From assembly GCF_009651005.1 (NCBI RefSeq), contig NZ_WHVW01000008.1:1-56902 (forward strand): a stretch of DNA of 56,902 bases. Direction: 5' to 3'. The position numbers and the translations under genes were made by a program. Source of the DNA: Sporosarcina obsidiansis. Its GTDB lineage: Bacteria; Bacillota; Bacilli; Bacillales_A; Planococcaceae. Below are positions 18,113 through 26,925 of the stretch, one piece after another; the first letter of the stretch is position 1, and every line of letters starts with the position of its first letter. The notes below the pieces were generated by a model, which worked only from the letters and a program-made list of their open reading frames with translations, had not been told where the DNA came from and did not search any database.

Positions 18113-19282
18113 CTACTTCGTTTTTTCATACTTCACAAACATTGATACATTCATAAGTACACCCAACGCAATTGATAAGAAGACAACAGACGTACCACCA
18201 TAACTAATAAACGGCAACGTAACACCTGTTAACGGGATTAAACCTGTTAATCCCCCTAAGTTTACTAATGTCTGAATCGCAATCAAACTACCGACGCCAG
18301 CCGCTAACATTCGGGCATGTGCATCTTTAGTGCGCAAGGCGACAATAAACGCTCTCATGACGATAAAGAATAGACCTCCTAGAACGATAGTTGTTCCCAA
18401 CAAACCAGTTTCTTCGGAGATAACGGCCATAATGACGTCTGTGTGAGGTTCCGGTAAATATCCTAGTTTCTGTATAGAGTTTCCAAGCCCCACCCCTTTC
18501 AATCCACCGGCTCCAATAGCGATATAGCCGTTGACTATTTGTAATCCTGATCCTTGCATATATTCAAAAGGATCTGTGAATGCGAGAAAACGTCCGACGC
18601 GAGATTGTGTCATGACGTCTTCCCACTTTATCCATAAAAGGAGGCTCAACGCAACCCCTAATACAGCAAAAAAACCACTAATTTTCAAATAATTTTTCAA
18701 ATTCATGCCACTAGCACCAATTACCGATACTGCAACTAGGAATAATATCATAGTCGCACCGATATCCGGTTCCAATATAACTAAGAAAAGGGATACAACC
18801 AAAATAGAAAACGTCGGAAAAATCGTTGTCTTAATTTCATTTAGCGTACCAGCATAATACTTATTCGCAAACACACCAGAGAAATAAATAATAAACGCAA
18901 TTTTAGCGACTTCAGTTGGTTGGAGATTTCCTAATTTAAAGGGAAGTGTGATCCAACTTTTCGCCCCAACATTTTCACCAAATCCGATAAATTTCACTAA
19001 AATTAATAATAAAAACATAACTCCAACTGTTACATATAAGAAATTTTTATTGCGATAATGCCTATAAGGAATAATAGATGCTGCAAAAAAAGCAGGAATA
19101 GCGATAGCCAGATTCATCATTTGTTTCCGATAGAACCGTGTAGGCTCATCATTATAAATATTTACTGACCATACCATACTGGCACTATAAATCATAATTA
19201 AGCCAAACAAACATAGCATCAAGTAGACTGCAAATAAGGGATAATCAAAGTTCCGTAGAATTCGGTTCATATAAGTCTTCAT
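18113..19282 (-). CDS. ftsW: FtsW, septal peptidoglycan glycosyltransferase
   Basis: A 389-residue SEDS protein with about ten membrane segments. Signature stretches are GAKSWITLPFKLGNLQPTEVAKI, LILEPDIGATMIL (with the catalytic-type Asp) and PLTGVTLPFISYGGTS. SEDS proteins polymerise lipid II with a partner class B PBP. Gene order ylaN-ftsW-pycA is that of B. subtilis, which favours FtsW over RodA or SpoVE. Confidence 0.93.
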   Translation of the reverse strand: MKTYMNRILRNFDYPLFAVYLMLCLFGLIMIYSASMVWSVNIYNDEPTRFYRKQMMNLAIAIPAFFAASIIPYRHYRNKNFLYVTVGVMFLLLILVKFIGFGENVGAKSWITLPFKLGNLQPTEVAKIAFIIYFSGVFANKYYAGTLNEIKTTIFPTFSILVVSLFLVILEPDIGATMILFLVAVSVIGASGMNLKNYLKISGFFAVLGVALSLLLWIKWEDVMTQSRVGRFLAFTDPFEYMQGSGLQIVNGYIAIGAGGLKGVGLGNSIQKLGYLPEPHTDVIMAVISEETGLLGTTIVLGGLFFIVMRAFIVALRTKDAHARMLAAGVGSLIAIQTLVNLGGLTGLIPLTGVTLPFISYGGTSVVFLSIALGVLMNVSMFVKYEKTK

Positions 19283-19302
19283 TTACTAGTAACCTCATCG
19301 TC

Positions 19303-19339
19303 CTAAATAAAAAACTCAAACCGTTTGAGTAGTTTGAGT
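19303..19339 (-). terminator. Intrinsic terminator of ylaN
   Basis: ACTCAAAC pairs with GTTTGAGT; the minus strand then reads TTTTTTATTT. It lies between ylaN and the ftsW start. Confidence 0.75.
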
Positions 19340-19346
19340 CTTTCAT

Positions 19347-19628
19347 TTATTTTTTTGTATAAAGTTCATGCAGAATATTTAACTCTTTTTCCAACATCGA
19401 GAGAATTTCACGGCCTTTTTCCTGCTCCACAAGACCGAGTTTCACAGCAAAATCGATTTCACGAGATAAACCGTACATTTGTGTGTCAAGCACTTCCTCA
19501 TATAGCGGACATTGTGGCATAGTTAAATTATCCATTTGAACTTTTATCAACTTAGCAATCTTCTCTGCATCTACGTGCAGCTGCTTCATTGCTTTTTCTT
19601 TGTAAGTATCTTGAACTTCTATATCCAT
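19347..19628 (-). CDS. ylaN: YlaN, iron-binding modulator of Fur
   Basis: A 93-residue helical protein, the length of B. subtilis YlaN. It has [39 protein letters not shown], a stretch typical of the family. YlaN was described as essential under standard conditions in B. subtilis and later shown to bind iron and relieve Fur repression. The longer frame (ATG 19649) has a poor ribosome site; GGGGGCG precedes ATG 19628. A perfect inverted repeat overlaps its promoter. Confidence 0.93.
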   Translation of the reverse strand: MDIEVQDTYKEKAMKQLHVDAEKIAKLIKVQMDNLTMPQCPLYEEVLDTQMYGLSREIDFAVKLGLVEQEKGREILSMLEKELNILHELYTKK

Positions 19629-19675
19629 GGAGACGCCCCCATTATTCATTATTCCCGCAAGGTGTTAATGACTAA

Positions 19676-19704
19676 ATTGTATCTTTTGCAATTAAAAATT
19701 GCAA
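19676..19704 (-). promoter_or_regulatory. ylaN promoter with overlapping inverted repeat
   Basis: On the minus strand TTGCAA and TACAAT are 17 bp apart. An inverted repeat TTGCAATT-AAA-AATTGCAA (19686-19704) covers the -35 and spacer, where a repressor would act. Confidence 0.6.
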
Positions 19705-19804
19705 GTATTACCCGATAAAAATCGCTAACTCAATTGAAATCCTTTTCACTTCTCTAATGAAAAGGTATACTTAAATTAGTTGATATGAATGAGGGGGAAG
19801 AATT

Positions 19805-20305
19805 TTGGAATCGATTATACCCATTACAGGAAATGTGAAACATGCGATCACATTAGATCCAACTGTTTGGATTTTTGACGATCGTCGTATAGATTTGGAA
19901 GTTTTCTTTACAGAGGAATTTGTCGAAAGAGATGAAATGGAAGAATACAAAGAAAAAATGGGCAAGCATTGGTCAAGAGAAATTATGGAAGGCGCCACAT
20001 ATCCACCTACATTAAAAAGTGAAAAAAGATATGAAAAAGATAAAATGTTGACAGGCACTTTCGGCATTATCTTGCAGCCTTTCATAAAAAATGCGACACC
20101 AAAAGCTGATGCAACTACATTTTCACTCATAACAAAAGACGAGGAAAAATACACATATCCACTTGCAGATGCAGAAAACATTCTCTTTAAATTCAGTGAA
20201 AATGGCAAACCGTTAAAGGTAGATGGGCCTGTACACGCACTGTTTAAAGACGGCTCGAACCAGGATTCTCCGATCCGTCATGTTCGTGCGATCGAAGTGG
20301 ACTGA
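19805..20305 (+). CDS. ylaL: YlaL-like protein of unknown function
   Basis: A 166-residue soluble protein starting at TTG behind GAGGGGGAAG. It is acidic and lysine-rich with WIFDDRRIDLE and PFIKNATP stretches. Position (between ylaN and ylaI) and length match B. subtilis YlaL (159). I see no catalytic motif, signal or membrane segment. It is 13 bp upstream of ylaI and probably forms a two-gene unit. Confidence 0.75.
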   Translation: MESIIPITGNVKHAITLDPTVWIFDDRRIDLEVFFTEEFVERDEMEEYKEKMGKHWSREIMEGATYPPTLKSEKRYEKDKMLTGTFGIILQPFIKNATPKADATTFSLITKDEEKYTYPLADAENILFKFSENGKPLKVDGPVHALFKDGSNQDSPIRHVRAIEVD

Positions 20306-20318
20306 AGGAGATGAACGC

Positions 20319-20522
20319 ATGCGCGTCAAATGCGTCCTATGCGACCAGATTGGTAAATTAGAAGACGATACACCACTTGCTAAAAAGCTGCGCAATCGGC
20401 CTATTCATACCTATATGTGCCCAATATGTGAACAGCGCATTAGTGAGATGACAGAAGCGAGGAAAGCAACAGGTAATTTTATTTTCTATCGAAGTTCCCA
20501 TCTTACTGAAAAAGATTTTTAG
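20319..20522 (+). CDS. ylaI: YlaI, small zinc-ribbon protein
   Basis: A 67-residue protein with two CxxC pairs (VKCVLCDQIG near the N-terminus and YMCPICEQRI at about 38-45), a zinc-ribbon layout. AAGGAG lies 8 bp before the ATG. Length and order match B. subtilis YlaI (70). The role is unknown. Confidence 0.85.
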   Translation: MRVKCVLCDQIGKLEDDTPLAKKLRNRPIHTYMCPICEQRISEMTEARKATGNFIFYRSSHLTEKDF

Positions 20523-20532
20523 ATAAGGATGC

Positions 20533-20572
20533 AAAAAAGACTCCATTGTCATTGGACAACAGAGTCTTTTTT
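20533..20572. terminator. Bidirectional terminator between ylaI and ylaH
   Basis: AAAAAAGACTC and GAGTCTTTTTT form the outer stem, with TTGTC/GACAA inside, giving T-runs on both strands. It overlaps the last codons of ylaH. Confidence 0.85.
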
Positions 20573-20893
20573 ATGTTCATTCAATCGTCGAACACGGTAA
20601 ATTATGAGAATGGCAGCAGCGACGATCAATCCTTCCACAATAGGGAGGAAGAAGGCTAAAAACGTCAAGACTAAGCATCCGATAAATAAAAATACATAGA
20701 TCACGACATTCTGCCAAAAATTGATCTTTTTCGCAAATCCAAGCTTATACACAATAGCAGACATGATGAAAATGAGGGCCAACAGAATATAGCCGGCTGC
20801 GTCGAAATTTGGCGCTACTTCGTAGATGAAGCGCGAGATTCCTGACATCCGATTGTAGACCATCTCTGAATCCTCTACTCTCATTCCATACAT
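20549..20893 (-). CDS. ylaH: YlaH-like membrane protein
   Basis: A 114-residue protein with two or three hydrophobic segments (about 33-52, 60-80, 82-100) and a charged C-terminal tail (RRLNEHKKDS). Position beside typA matches B. subtilis YlaH (105). The start is ambiguous: ATGs at 20893, 20884 and 20863 are all in frame, and the last has AGAGG at good spacing. No function is known. Confidence 0.8.
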   Translation of the reverse strand: MYGMRVEDSEMVYNRMSGISRFIYEVAPNFDAAGYILLALIFIMSAIVYKLGFAKKINFWQNVVIYVFLFIGCLVLTFLAFFLPIVEGLIVAAAILIIYRVRRLNEHKKDSVVQ

Positions 20894-20908
20894 TCCCTTC
20901 TACCTATA

Positions 20909-22750
20909 TTATTCGCCAAGTTTTTTTCTTTTGTTCGCACGGTCACGTTCACTTTTGTCTAGAATTTTCTTTCGTAAACGGATCGTTTGTGGCGTCACTT
21001 CACAATACTCGTCATCTCCAATATACTGGAGTGCTTCTTCCAGGGACATGATACGTGGTTTTTTCGTTGTGACAGTTTGGTCTTTTGTAGCGGAACGAAC
21101 ATTCGTCGCATGTTTCACTTTCGTCAAGTTGATCGTCAAATCACTGTCACGATTGCTTTCGCCCACTACCATACCTGCATAGATTTCAGCACCTGTTTCT
21201 ACGAACATTGTACCACGATCTTCTAGTTGCATCACACCATAGCCTGTAACCGTTCCATTTTCCATTGAAACAAGCACGCCATGTCTTCTGCCACCAATTT
21301 TGCCTGAAGTAACTGGCTTATAGCAATCGAATGTATGGTTTAAAATTCCGTAACCGCGTGTTAATGTAAGGAATTCTGTTGTATACCCGATCAATCCACG
21401 GGCAGGCACTAGGAAAATCAGACGAACTTGTCCATTTCCGTTGTTGATCATATCGATCATTTCACCTTTTCGTTCACCAATCGACTCGATGATGGAACCT
21501 GTATGTTCTTCTGGCACGTCAATTTGAACACGTTCAAACGGCTCAGAACGAACTCCATCAATTTCACGAATGATAACTTGTGGCTTAGATACTTGCAGTT
21601 CGTAACCTTCACGGCGCATATTTTCGATAAGGATAGACAAATGAAGCTCGCCACGTCCTGAAACGATCCATTCGTCTGGTGAATCCGTTTGATCAACACG
21701 TAAAGAAACGTCTGTCTCCAGTTGCTGATCCAAACGTTCTTGAATCTTACGAGCTGTAACCCATTTACCTTCTCGTCCTGCAAACGGACTGTTGTTGACC
21801 AAGAATCTCATTTGAAGTGTAGGCTCATCAACATGAAGTTCCGGAAGAGCTTCTTGATGATCAGTCGGACATACCGTCTCACCGACGTCAATATTACCCA
21901 TCCCAGAAACAGCTACGAGGTCGCCCGCATACGCTTCTTCTACTTCAACTCGCTTGAGACCTAAGAATCCATATAATTTTGTTACGCGGAGATTCTTCAC
22001 AGATCCATCACGTTTCAAAACGGAAACCTGTTCACCGACTTTCATAGTACCTCGGAAAATACGTCCGATCCCGATTCGCCCAACATAGTCATTGTAATCT
22101 AAAAGTGATACTTGGAATTGCAAAGGCTCATCGCGATTATCGATAGGTGCCGGGATATTCTCTAAAATGGAATCATAAAGAACACGCAACGTATCTTCTT
22201 GCGTCGCTGGATCTGGAGAAAGACTCGCTGTACCGTTAAATCCTGAAGCATAAACAACAGGGAATTCCAATTGTTCATCATTGGCATCCAACTCAATAAA
22301 TAATTCCAACACTTCATCTACCACTTCTTCAGGTCTTGCAAAGTCACGGTCAATTTTGTTTACTACGACGATTGGCTTAAGGTTTGTTTCTAATGCTTTC
22401 TTCAAAACAAAACGTGTTTGTGGCATACAACCTTCAAATGAGTCGACAACTAAGATGACGCCATCCACCATCCGCAAAATTCTTTCTACTTCCCCACCAA
22501 AGTCCGCGTGCCCAGGTGTGTCTAAAATATTAATTTTTGTGTTTTTATATTCAATAGCTGTGTTTTTAGCTAATATCGTAATTCCGCGTTCACGTTCTAA
22601 TTCATTTGAGTCCATTGCCCGTTCTTCCACATGCTCGTTTGACCGGAAAATTCCTGATTGTTTAAGCAACTGATCTACCAATGTAGTTTTTCCGTGGTCT
22701 ACGTGGGCAATGATTGCTATATTTCTAAGATCTGCTCGTTCGTTTGTCAT
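20909..22750 (-). CDS. typA: TypA/BipA ribosome-associated GTPase
   Basis: A 613-residue translational GTPase. G motifs are AHVDHGKTT, DTPGHADFGGE and NKIDRDFARP. Domains II, III and V follow, then the BipA-specific C-terminal domain ending RDRANKRKK. It acts in ribosome assembly and stress or cold adaptation. The frame opens at 22804, but CGGAGTG precedes ATG 22750, giving the B. subtilis length (612). Confidence 0.96.
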   Translation of the reverse strand: MTNERADLRNIAIIAHVDHGKTTLVDQLLKQSGIFRSNEHVEERAMDSNELERERGITILAKNTAIEYKNTKINILDTPGHADFGGEVERILRMVDGVILVVDSFEGCMPQTRFVLKKALETNLKPIVVVNKIDRDFARPEEVVDEVLELFIELDANDEQLEFPVVYASGFNGTASLSPDPATQEDTLRVLYDSILENIPAPIDNRDEPLQFQVSLLDYNDYVGRIGIGRIFRGTMKVGEQVSVLKRDGSVKNLRVTKLYGFLGLKRVEVEEAYAGDLVAVSGMGNIDVGETVCPTDHQEALPELHVDEPTLQMRFLVNNSPFAGREGKWVTARKIQERLDQQLETDVSLRVDQTDSPDEWIVSGRGELHLSILIENMRREGYELQVSKPQVIIREIDGVRSEPFERVQIDVPEEHTGSIIESIGERKGEMIDMINNGNGQVRLIFLVPARGLIGYTTEFLTLTRGYGILNHTFDCYKPVTSGKIGGRRHGVLVSMENGTVTGYGVMQLEDRGTMFVETGAEIYAGMVVGESNRDSDLTINLTKVKHATNVRSATKDQTVTTKKPRIMSLEEALQYIGDDEYCEVTPQTIRLRKKILDKSERDRANKRKKLGE

Positions 22751-22849
22751 TTTTTCACTCCGTTTATCTTTTTTCAGATGTTCAACTGTGTTATTATAGC
22801 ACAAGATAGTTCATTTCAATAATATTTAATTTTATATGGAGGGATTTTT

Positions 22850-23035
22850 TTGAAAGACATTAAGTGGATTTTTGTTCTTTATTCACTTGCAGCCGTTTTA
22901 TCTATGTCTGCAATCGGTGTTGGAATAGGCATGCGAAGTATTTTCGTCGTTGTATTTGCAATTGTCGCTCTAATTCTTATTATGGGAAATGGATTTAAGA
23001 CTAAAAAGCGCATGCGTGAAGCAGGCACTTTATAA
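22850..23035 (+). CDS. ylaF: YlaF, small two-TM membrane protein
   Basis: A 61-residue protein with two membrane segments (about 5-25 and 29-46) and a basic tail KTKKRMREAG. The start is TTG behind GGAGGG. It is divergent from typA, as ylaF is in B. subtilis (62 residues). Function unknown. Confidence 0.8.
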   Translation: MKDIKWIFVLYSLAAVLSMSAIGVGIGMRSIFVVVFAIVALILIMGNGFKTKKRMREAGTL

Positions 23036-23072
23036 ACATACAAAATGTACGAGAAATAAAACAAATATAGTT

Positions 23073-23123
23073 AAAGGGACTGCACATTAAACCAAACTGG
23101 TTTAACAAACAGCCCCTTTTTTA
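23073..23123. terminator. Bidirectional terminator between ylaF and the inositol monophosphatase gene
   Basis: AAAGGG...CCCTTT outer arms with an inner TTAAACCA/TGGTTTAA stem (8 bp, perfect); T-runs on both sides. Confidence 0.85.
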
Positions 23124-23912
23124 TTTTAGTCGGATATATTTTGTTAGAATCTCCTCATGCAAGCCGGGACGAGTCACAATAAATGTGTCTGTTCCTAGCA
23201 GATGAGGTTTGTTCCCTTGCAAGTTCGTGGCTACCGCTCCTACTTCTTGAGCGATGACAATGCCTCCTGCTATATCCCAAGGTGCTAAACGCATAGAGAT
23301 ATATGCATCGATCCTACCTGACGAAACATATGCTAACTCGATCGCTGCAGATCCATAAGAGCGAGTACCTCTGCAACGTGTTACGAGTTCAATGATCTTG
23401 TCATTTTCCACTTTTTTATTCGGTGCTACCCAACTTGCATTTATCCCAATTAACGCTTCTTCAAGAGGCGTTATTTCAAGTTGCGGAAGTCGCTCATCAT
23501 TGAAATAAGCTCCTTCACCTTTCGCTGCGTGGTATAAGTCATCTCGCATTACATCGTATATGTAGCCCAGCATCCCCACGCCGTCTACATAAATCCCCAA
23601 GGAAATCGCAAAATTCCTTCGTTGATGAATAAAATTCATCGTCCCATCGATTGGATCTAAAAACCATACAACCCCATCCAACGATGACACACGATCCCCA
23701 AATCCTTCTTCCGAAACAATATGATGTTCCGGAAAATCTTGCTTTACTCGATCAACAAAGAAACGCTCTACTTCCTTGTCAATATTTGTAACCAAGTCAT
23801 TGGCATCTGCCTTTGAATCGATGTCTATTGTACTAAAAAAAGACACACGTATTTTGTGGCCAGCCTCTTTGATTAACGATTTTGCATACCGATCGATTGC
23901 ACTAAGATTCAT
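23121..23912 (-). CDS. yktC: Inositol monophosphatase family protein (YktC/SuhB-like)
   Basis: A 263-residue phosphatase of the IMPase/FIG superfamily. Metal ligands are visible in SEEGFGD, WFLDPIDGTMNFIH (the family PROSITE pattern) and APWDIAGGIVIAQEVGA. Likely substrates are inositol-1-phosphate or related sugar phosphates. GAGGTGG precedes ATG 23912; the upstream ATG 23930 lacks a site. Order matches yktC of B. subtilis (265). Confidence 0.92.
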   Translation of the reverse strand: MNLSAIDRYAKSLIKEAGHKIRVSFFSTIDIDSKADANDLVTNIDKEVERFFVDRVKQDFPEHHIVSEEGFGDRVSSLDGVVWFLDPIDGTMNFIHQRRNFAISLGIYVDGVGMLGYIYDVMRDDLYHAAKGEGAYFNDERLPQLEITPLEEALIGINASWVAPNKKVENDKIIELVTRCRGTRSYGSAAIELAYVSSGRIDAYISMRLAPWDIAGGIVIAQEVGAVATNLQGNKPHLLGTDTFIVTRPGLHEEILTKYIRLK

Positions 23913-24000
23913 GTTGCCACCTCTCCCCATTCCGACTAGTGCTAGTATAACATACAGCAGAAAGAACAGAAGAGGAAACGGTTACAGTAGGTTAAGTAAA

Positions 24001-24050
24001 AAGGCATCCCGTCACATTTTCTTCAATTCTGAAGGAAATGGGGATGCCTT
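24001..24050 (-). terminator. Terminator of the small helical protein gene
   Basis: AAGGCATCCC pairs with GGGGATGCCTT and the minus strand continues TTTTTAC. An inner ATTT/AAAT extends the stem. Confidence 0.75.
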
Positions 24051-24065
24051 ATTATCTCCTGACCT

Positions 24066-24266
24066 TCAAGCTGTGAAAACATTTAACGTCTCCAACTCAC
24101 TGTGGATTTCAGCAAGCCGCTGTTTACTTTTCTCAACTTGTTTTGTATCCTCTTCTTGTAATGCATCATATAGAGTGGCCAATTCGTAATCAAGTTCCAA
24201 ATTTAAAGTGTTTACATATTCTCTTTCCACATCTTCTTTGCGAATGAAATGAACAACCTGTTTCAT
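24066..24266 (-). CDS. Small acidic helical protein, function unknown
   Basis: A 66-residue protein that is almost entirely alpha-helical with heptad-like leucines (LNLELDYELATLYDAL...RLAEIHSELETL), so a coiled coil or helical hairpin is likely. AAGGGG lies before the ATG. It occupies the place of the small ykzI-type gene between yktB and yktC in B. subtilis, but I cannot assign it by sequence. Confidence 0.7.
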   Translation of the reverse strand: MKQVVHFIRKEDVEREYVNTLNLELDYELATLYDALQEEDTKQVEKSKQRLAEIHSELETLNVFTA

Positions 24267-24426
24267 AGGTAAGCACCCCTTTTAATAATAATGGTTTGTC
24301 TAACCGTCTTATAATATAGGTATGTGAAGATTCCGACTTTAAGTGGTTAGAAGCCTTGTTATTTTAAATTATTCCCCGTTTATTGATAAGATAAACGTAG
24401 ATATTACAAACTGGAGGAGAATTTCA

Positions 24427-25059
24427 TTGACTCAATTTTATTGGTCAGCAACAGATTTTGATGTTTTTACAATTGAAGGCTTAGATCATCGCATGAATGC
24501 TTTACAGCAAAAGATCCAGCCAAAATTCAAAGAATTAGGAGATCATTTTTCACACCACCTTTCAGCACATGGTAAAGGAGAATTCTTTCCTCATGTTGCA
24601 AAACACGCAAGGCGTACAGTGAATCCTCCAAAAGATAGCTGGGTCGCATTCGCTCCTGCAAAAAGAGGATATAAAGCGTTGCCTCACTTTCAGATTGGCT
24701 TGTGGGGCACTCATTTATTCATCGTACTTGCAATTATTTATGAAAATCCTGATAAAAAAGGGATTGCGGAAAGGTTAGAAAAAAATGTAAAAGTACTGAC
24801 ATCTTTGCCGGAAGATTTTATTGTATCCGGGGATCATATGAAGCCAGAAGCTGATTTGATCAGCGAAGTAGGAGTAGAAAGACTCGAAAAACTGCTGGAG
24901 CGTCTTCAGACGGTCAAGAAAGCTGAATTCCTTGTCGGTAGGCATCTTTCCAAAGAACAAGCGGCAAACATGACGGAGGAGCAATTTTACAGCTTTACAG
25001 AAGATACACTCATTCACCTTCTGCCTGTCTATGATATCGTGATCAATTCATTTGATTAA
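24427..25059 (+). CDS. yktB: YktB, DUF1054 family protein
   Basis: A 210-residue cytosolic protein. Start is TTG behind GGAGGAG; the frame is open further upstream (24343) without a site. Family stretches: FTIEGLDHRMNAL, HVAKHARRTVNPPKDSWVAF, HFQIGLWGTHLF. Length matches B. subtilis YktB (212). Function is unknown. Confidence 0.9.
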   Translation: MTQFYWSATDFDVFTIEGLDHRMNALQQKIQPKFKELGDHFSHHLSAHGKGEFFPHVAKHARRTVNPPKDSWVAFAPAKRGYKALPHFQIGLWGTHLFIVLAIIYENPDKKGIAERLEKNVKVLTSLPEDFIVSGDHMKPEADLISEVGVERLEKLLERLQTVKKAEFLVGRHLSKEQAANMTEEQFYSFTEDTLIHLLPVYDIVINSFD

Positions 25060-25087
25060 TTCTTACTATAATCTTGCAAATAAAAAA

Positions 25088-25130
25088 ACAAAACACAGTG
25101 GTAGGATAGTTTTCCTGTCACTGTGTTTTT
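25088..25130. terminator. Bidirectional terminator between yktB and yktA
   Basis: AAAACACAGTG pairs with CACTGTGTTTT around a 17-nt loop, T-runs on both strands. Confidence 0.85.
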
Positions 25131-25136
25131 CCTTTT

Positions 25137-25409
25137 TTATAACTTCAGCTGAACTCCAGCTTTACATTCTTTCGCTAATTTCACAATCGGATAGGCAGCA
25201 TATCCACTGCTATCCTCAAACTCTTTACACAATGTCTTTTCCTCCGCCATAGAGGGCACAACTTTTTTGAATGATCGATAATACCTCATAAACTCTTCTC
25301 GCTCCACAGATGACTCGTAGGCCTGCTCTACTTTAGTGAAAAAGTCGATAACGGCTACGATTTCTTCCGTGGACCAATCTGCACGTAAAGGATATTGATA
25401 TTCAGACAT
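25137..25409 (-). CDS. yktA: YktA, UPF0223 family protein
   Basis: A 90-residue protein with the UPF0223 pattern: YPLRADWSTEEIVAVIDF near the start, FMRYYRSFKKVVPSM in the middle and DSSGYAAYPIVKLAK at the end. B. subtilis YktA is 88 residues and lies next to yktB. Small helical cytosolic protein of unknown role. Confidence 0.9.
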   Translation of the reverse strand: MSEYQYPLRADWSTEEIVAVIDFFTKVEQAYESSVEREEFMRYYRSFKKVVPSMAEEKTLCKEFEDSSGYAAYPIVKLAKECKAGVQLKL

Positions 25410-25458
25410 CTAGTTCTCTCCTTGTCTTCTATTCCATTTTCATGTAATCCATTTAAAA

Positions 25459-25490
25459 ACAACCCATGAGAAAGAGATTCCCATGGGCTG
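25459..25490 (-). terminator. Intrinsic terminator of the pdh operon
   Basis: CCCATG pairs with CATGGG, extended by ACA/TGT, and the minus strand continues GTTTTTAAA. It lies 18 bp after the pdhD stop. Confidence 0.75.
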
Positions 25491-25507
25491 TCTAATTTCT
25501 AGCTGTA

Positions 25508-26920
25508 TTATTTCGTGATCATATGGATCGGCTTGCCAAGTGCAACTTCAGCTGCTTCCATGGAAATTTCACCTAATGTAGGATGTGCATGAATAGTCAT
25601 GGACACATCTTCAAGAGTCATTCCAGCTTCAATAGCTAGTCCCATTTCTGCAATCATATCGGAAGCATTTTCACCAACGATTTGCGCTCCTAGAAGCAAG
25701 CCATCTTCCTTGCGAGCAACTAACTTCACGAAGCCATCTGTTGCATCCAATGAAAGTGCACGGCCATTCGCTGCAAACGGGAACTTACCGCTCACTACGT
25801 CATAACCTTCATCTTTTGCTTGTTGTTCATTCAATCCTACTGTTGCAAGTTCTGGATCTGTGAAGCAGACAGCAGGAATTGCCAAGTAATCTACTTCAGA
25901 TTTTTCTCCAGCGATTGCTTCAGCAGCAACTTTCGCTTCATAGGATGCTTTATGTGCAAGCTGTGGTCCCGGTACAACATCACCGATCGCATACACATTT
26001 GGAATGTTCGTACGGCATTGTTTGTCCACTTCGATCAATCCGCGATCTGTCATGTTTAAGCCTAGTCCTTCTAGACCGATTTCATCTGTGTTCGGACGGC
26101 GACCGACTGTTACCAATACATAATCAGCTTCTACTTTTACTTCTTCACCTTTTGCTTCATACGTTACAATCACACCGTCTTTTGTTTCTTCCACGCCTTT
26201 AGCAGATGCTTTGACAACTACTTCTACACCTTTTTTCTTTAGGCCTTTTTTAACGATTTGAGTCATTTGCTTTTCGAAACCAGCAAGAATGTCATCTGCA
26301 CCTTCAATAATCGTCACTTCTGAACCAAGATTTGCATACGAAGAACCTAGCTCTGTTCCGATATATCCGCCACCGATTACAACAAGTTTCTTAGGCAATT
26401 CTTTCAAATTCAACGCGCCTGTTGAACTAAGTACACGGTCAGTGAATTTGAAAGATGGAATTTCTACAGGACGTGCGCCTGTAGCAATGATTACATTGTT
26501 AAATTTATATGTTTGTGCAGATTTTTCTGTCATAACACGTACGGTATTCGCATCTACAAAGTATGCTTCCCCATATACAGTATCTACTTTATTGCCTTTT
26601 AAAAGTCCTTCCACGCCGCCTGTCAATTTAGAAACCACACTATTTTTAAACTTCTGTGCTTTCGAAAAATCAAGTTTGACAGATTCCGTAGTAATCCCCA
26701 TAGCTTCAGAGTCTTTCGCTGCCGCAAAACGATGACCTACAGAAATAAGCGCTTTGGATGGAATACATCCTACGTTTAAGCAAACGCCACCGATTGTGTC
26801 TTTTTCTACGATTGTTACTTTCTGTCCAAGTTGCGCTGCGCGAATTGCTGCCACGTATCCTCCGGGGCCAGAACCGACTACGAGCGTATCTACTTCAATT
26901 GGAAAATCTCCTACTACCAT
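25508..26920 (-). CDS. pdhD: Dihydrolipoamide dehydrogenase (E3)
   Basis: A 470-residue flavoprotein. FAD motif [17 protein letters not shown] at 17-33, redox disulfide [10 protein letters not shown] (C47, C52), NAD motif [11 protein letters not shown], second FAD segment NVYAIGDV, and the C-terminal dimer-interface HAHPTLGE with the catalytic His-Glu pair. It reoxidises lipoyl groups of E2, producing NADH. Last gene of pdhABCD, 5 bp after pdhC. Confidence 0.97.
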   Translation of the reverse strand: MVVGDFPIEVDTLVVGSGPGGYVAAIRAAQLGQKVTIVEKDTIGGVCLNVGCIPSKALISVGHRFAAAKDSEAMGITTESVKLDFSKAQKFKNSVVSKLTGGVEGLLKGNKVDTVYGEAYFVDANTVRVMTEKSAQTYKFNNVIIATGARPVEIPSFKFTDRVLSSTGALNLKELPKKLVVIGGGYIGTELGSSYANLGSEVTIIEGADDILAGFEKQMTQIVKKGLKKKGVEVVVKASAKGVEETKDGVIVTYEAKGEEVKVEADYVLVTVGRRPNTDEIGLEGLGLNMTDRGLIEVDKQCRTNIPNVYAIGDVVPGPQLAHKASYEAKVAAEAIAGEKSEVDYLAIPAVCFTDPELATVGLNEQQAKDEGYDVVSGKFPFAANGRALSLDATDGFVKLVARKEDGLLLGAQIVGENASDMIAEMGLAIEAGMTLEDVSMTIHAHPTLGEISMEAAEVALGKPIHMITK

Positions 26921-26925
26921 GTGCT

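Noticed and set aside
22281..22673. A 130-codon plus-strand frame
   Set aside because: Antisense shadow of typA, whose GTPase motifs are intact.
26289..26735. A 148-codon plus-strand frame
   Set aside because: Antisense shadow of pdhD; no ribosome site and no recognisable domain.
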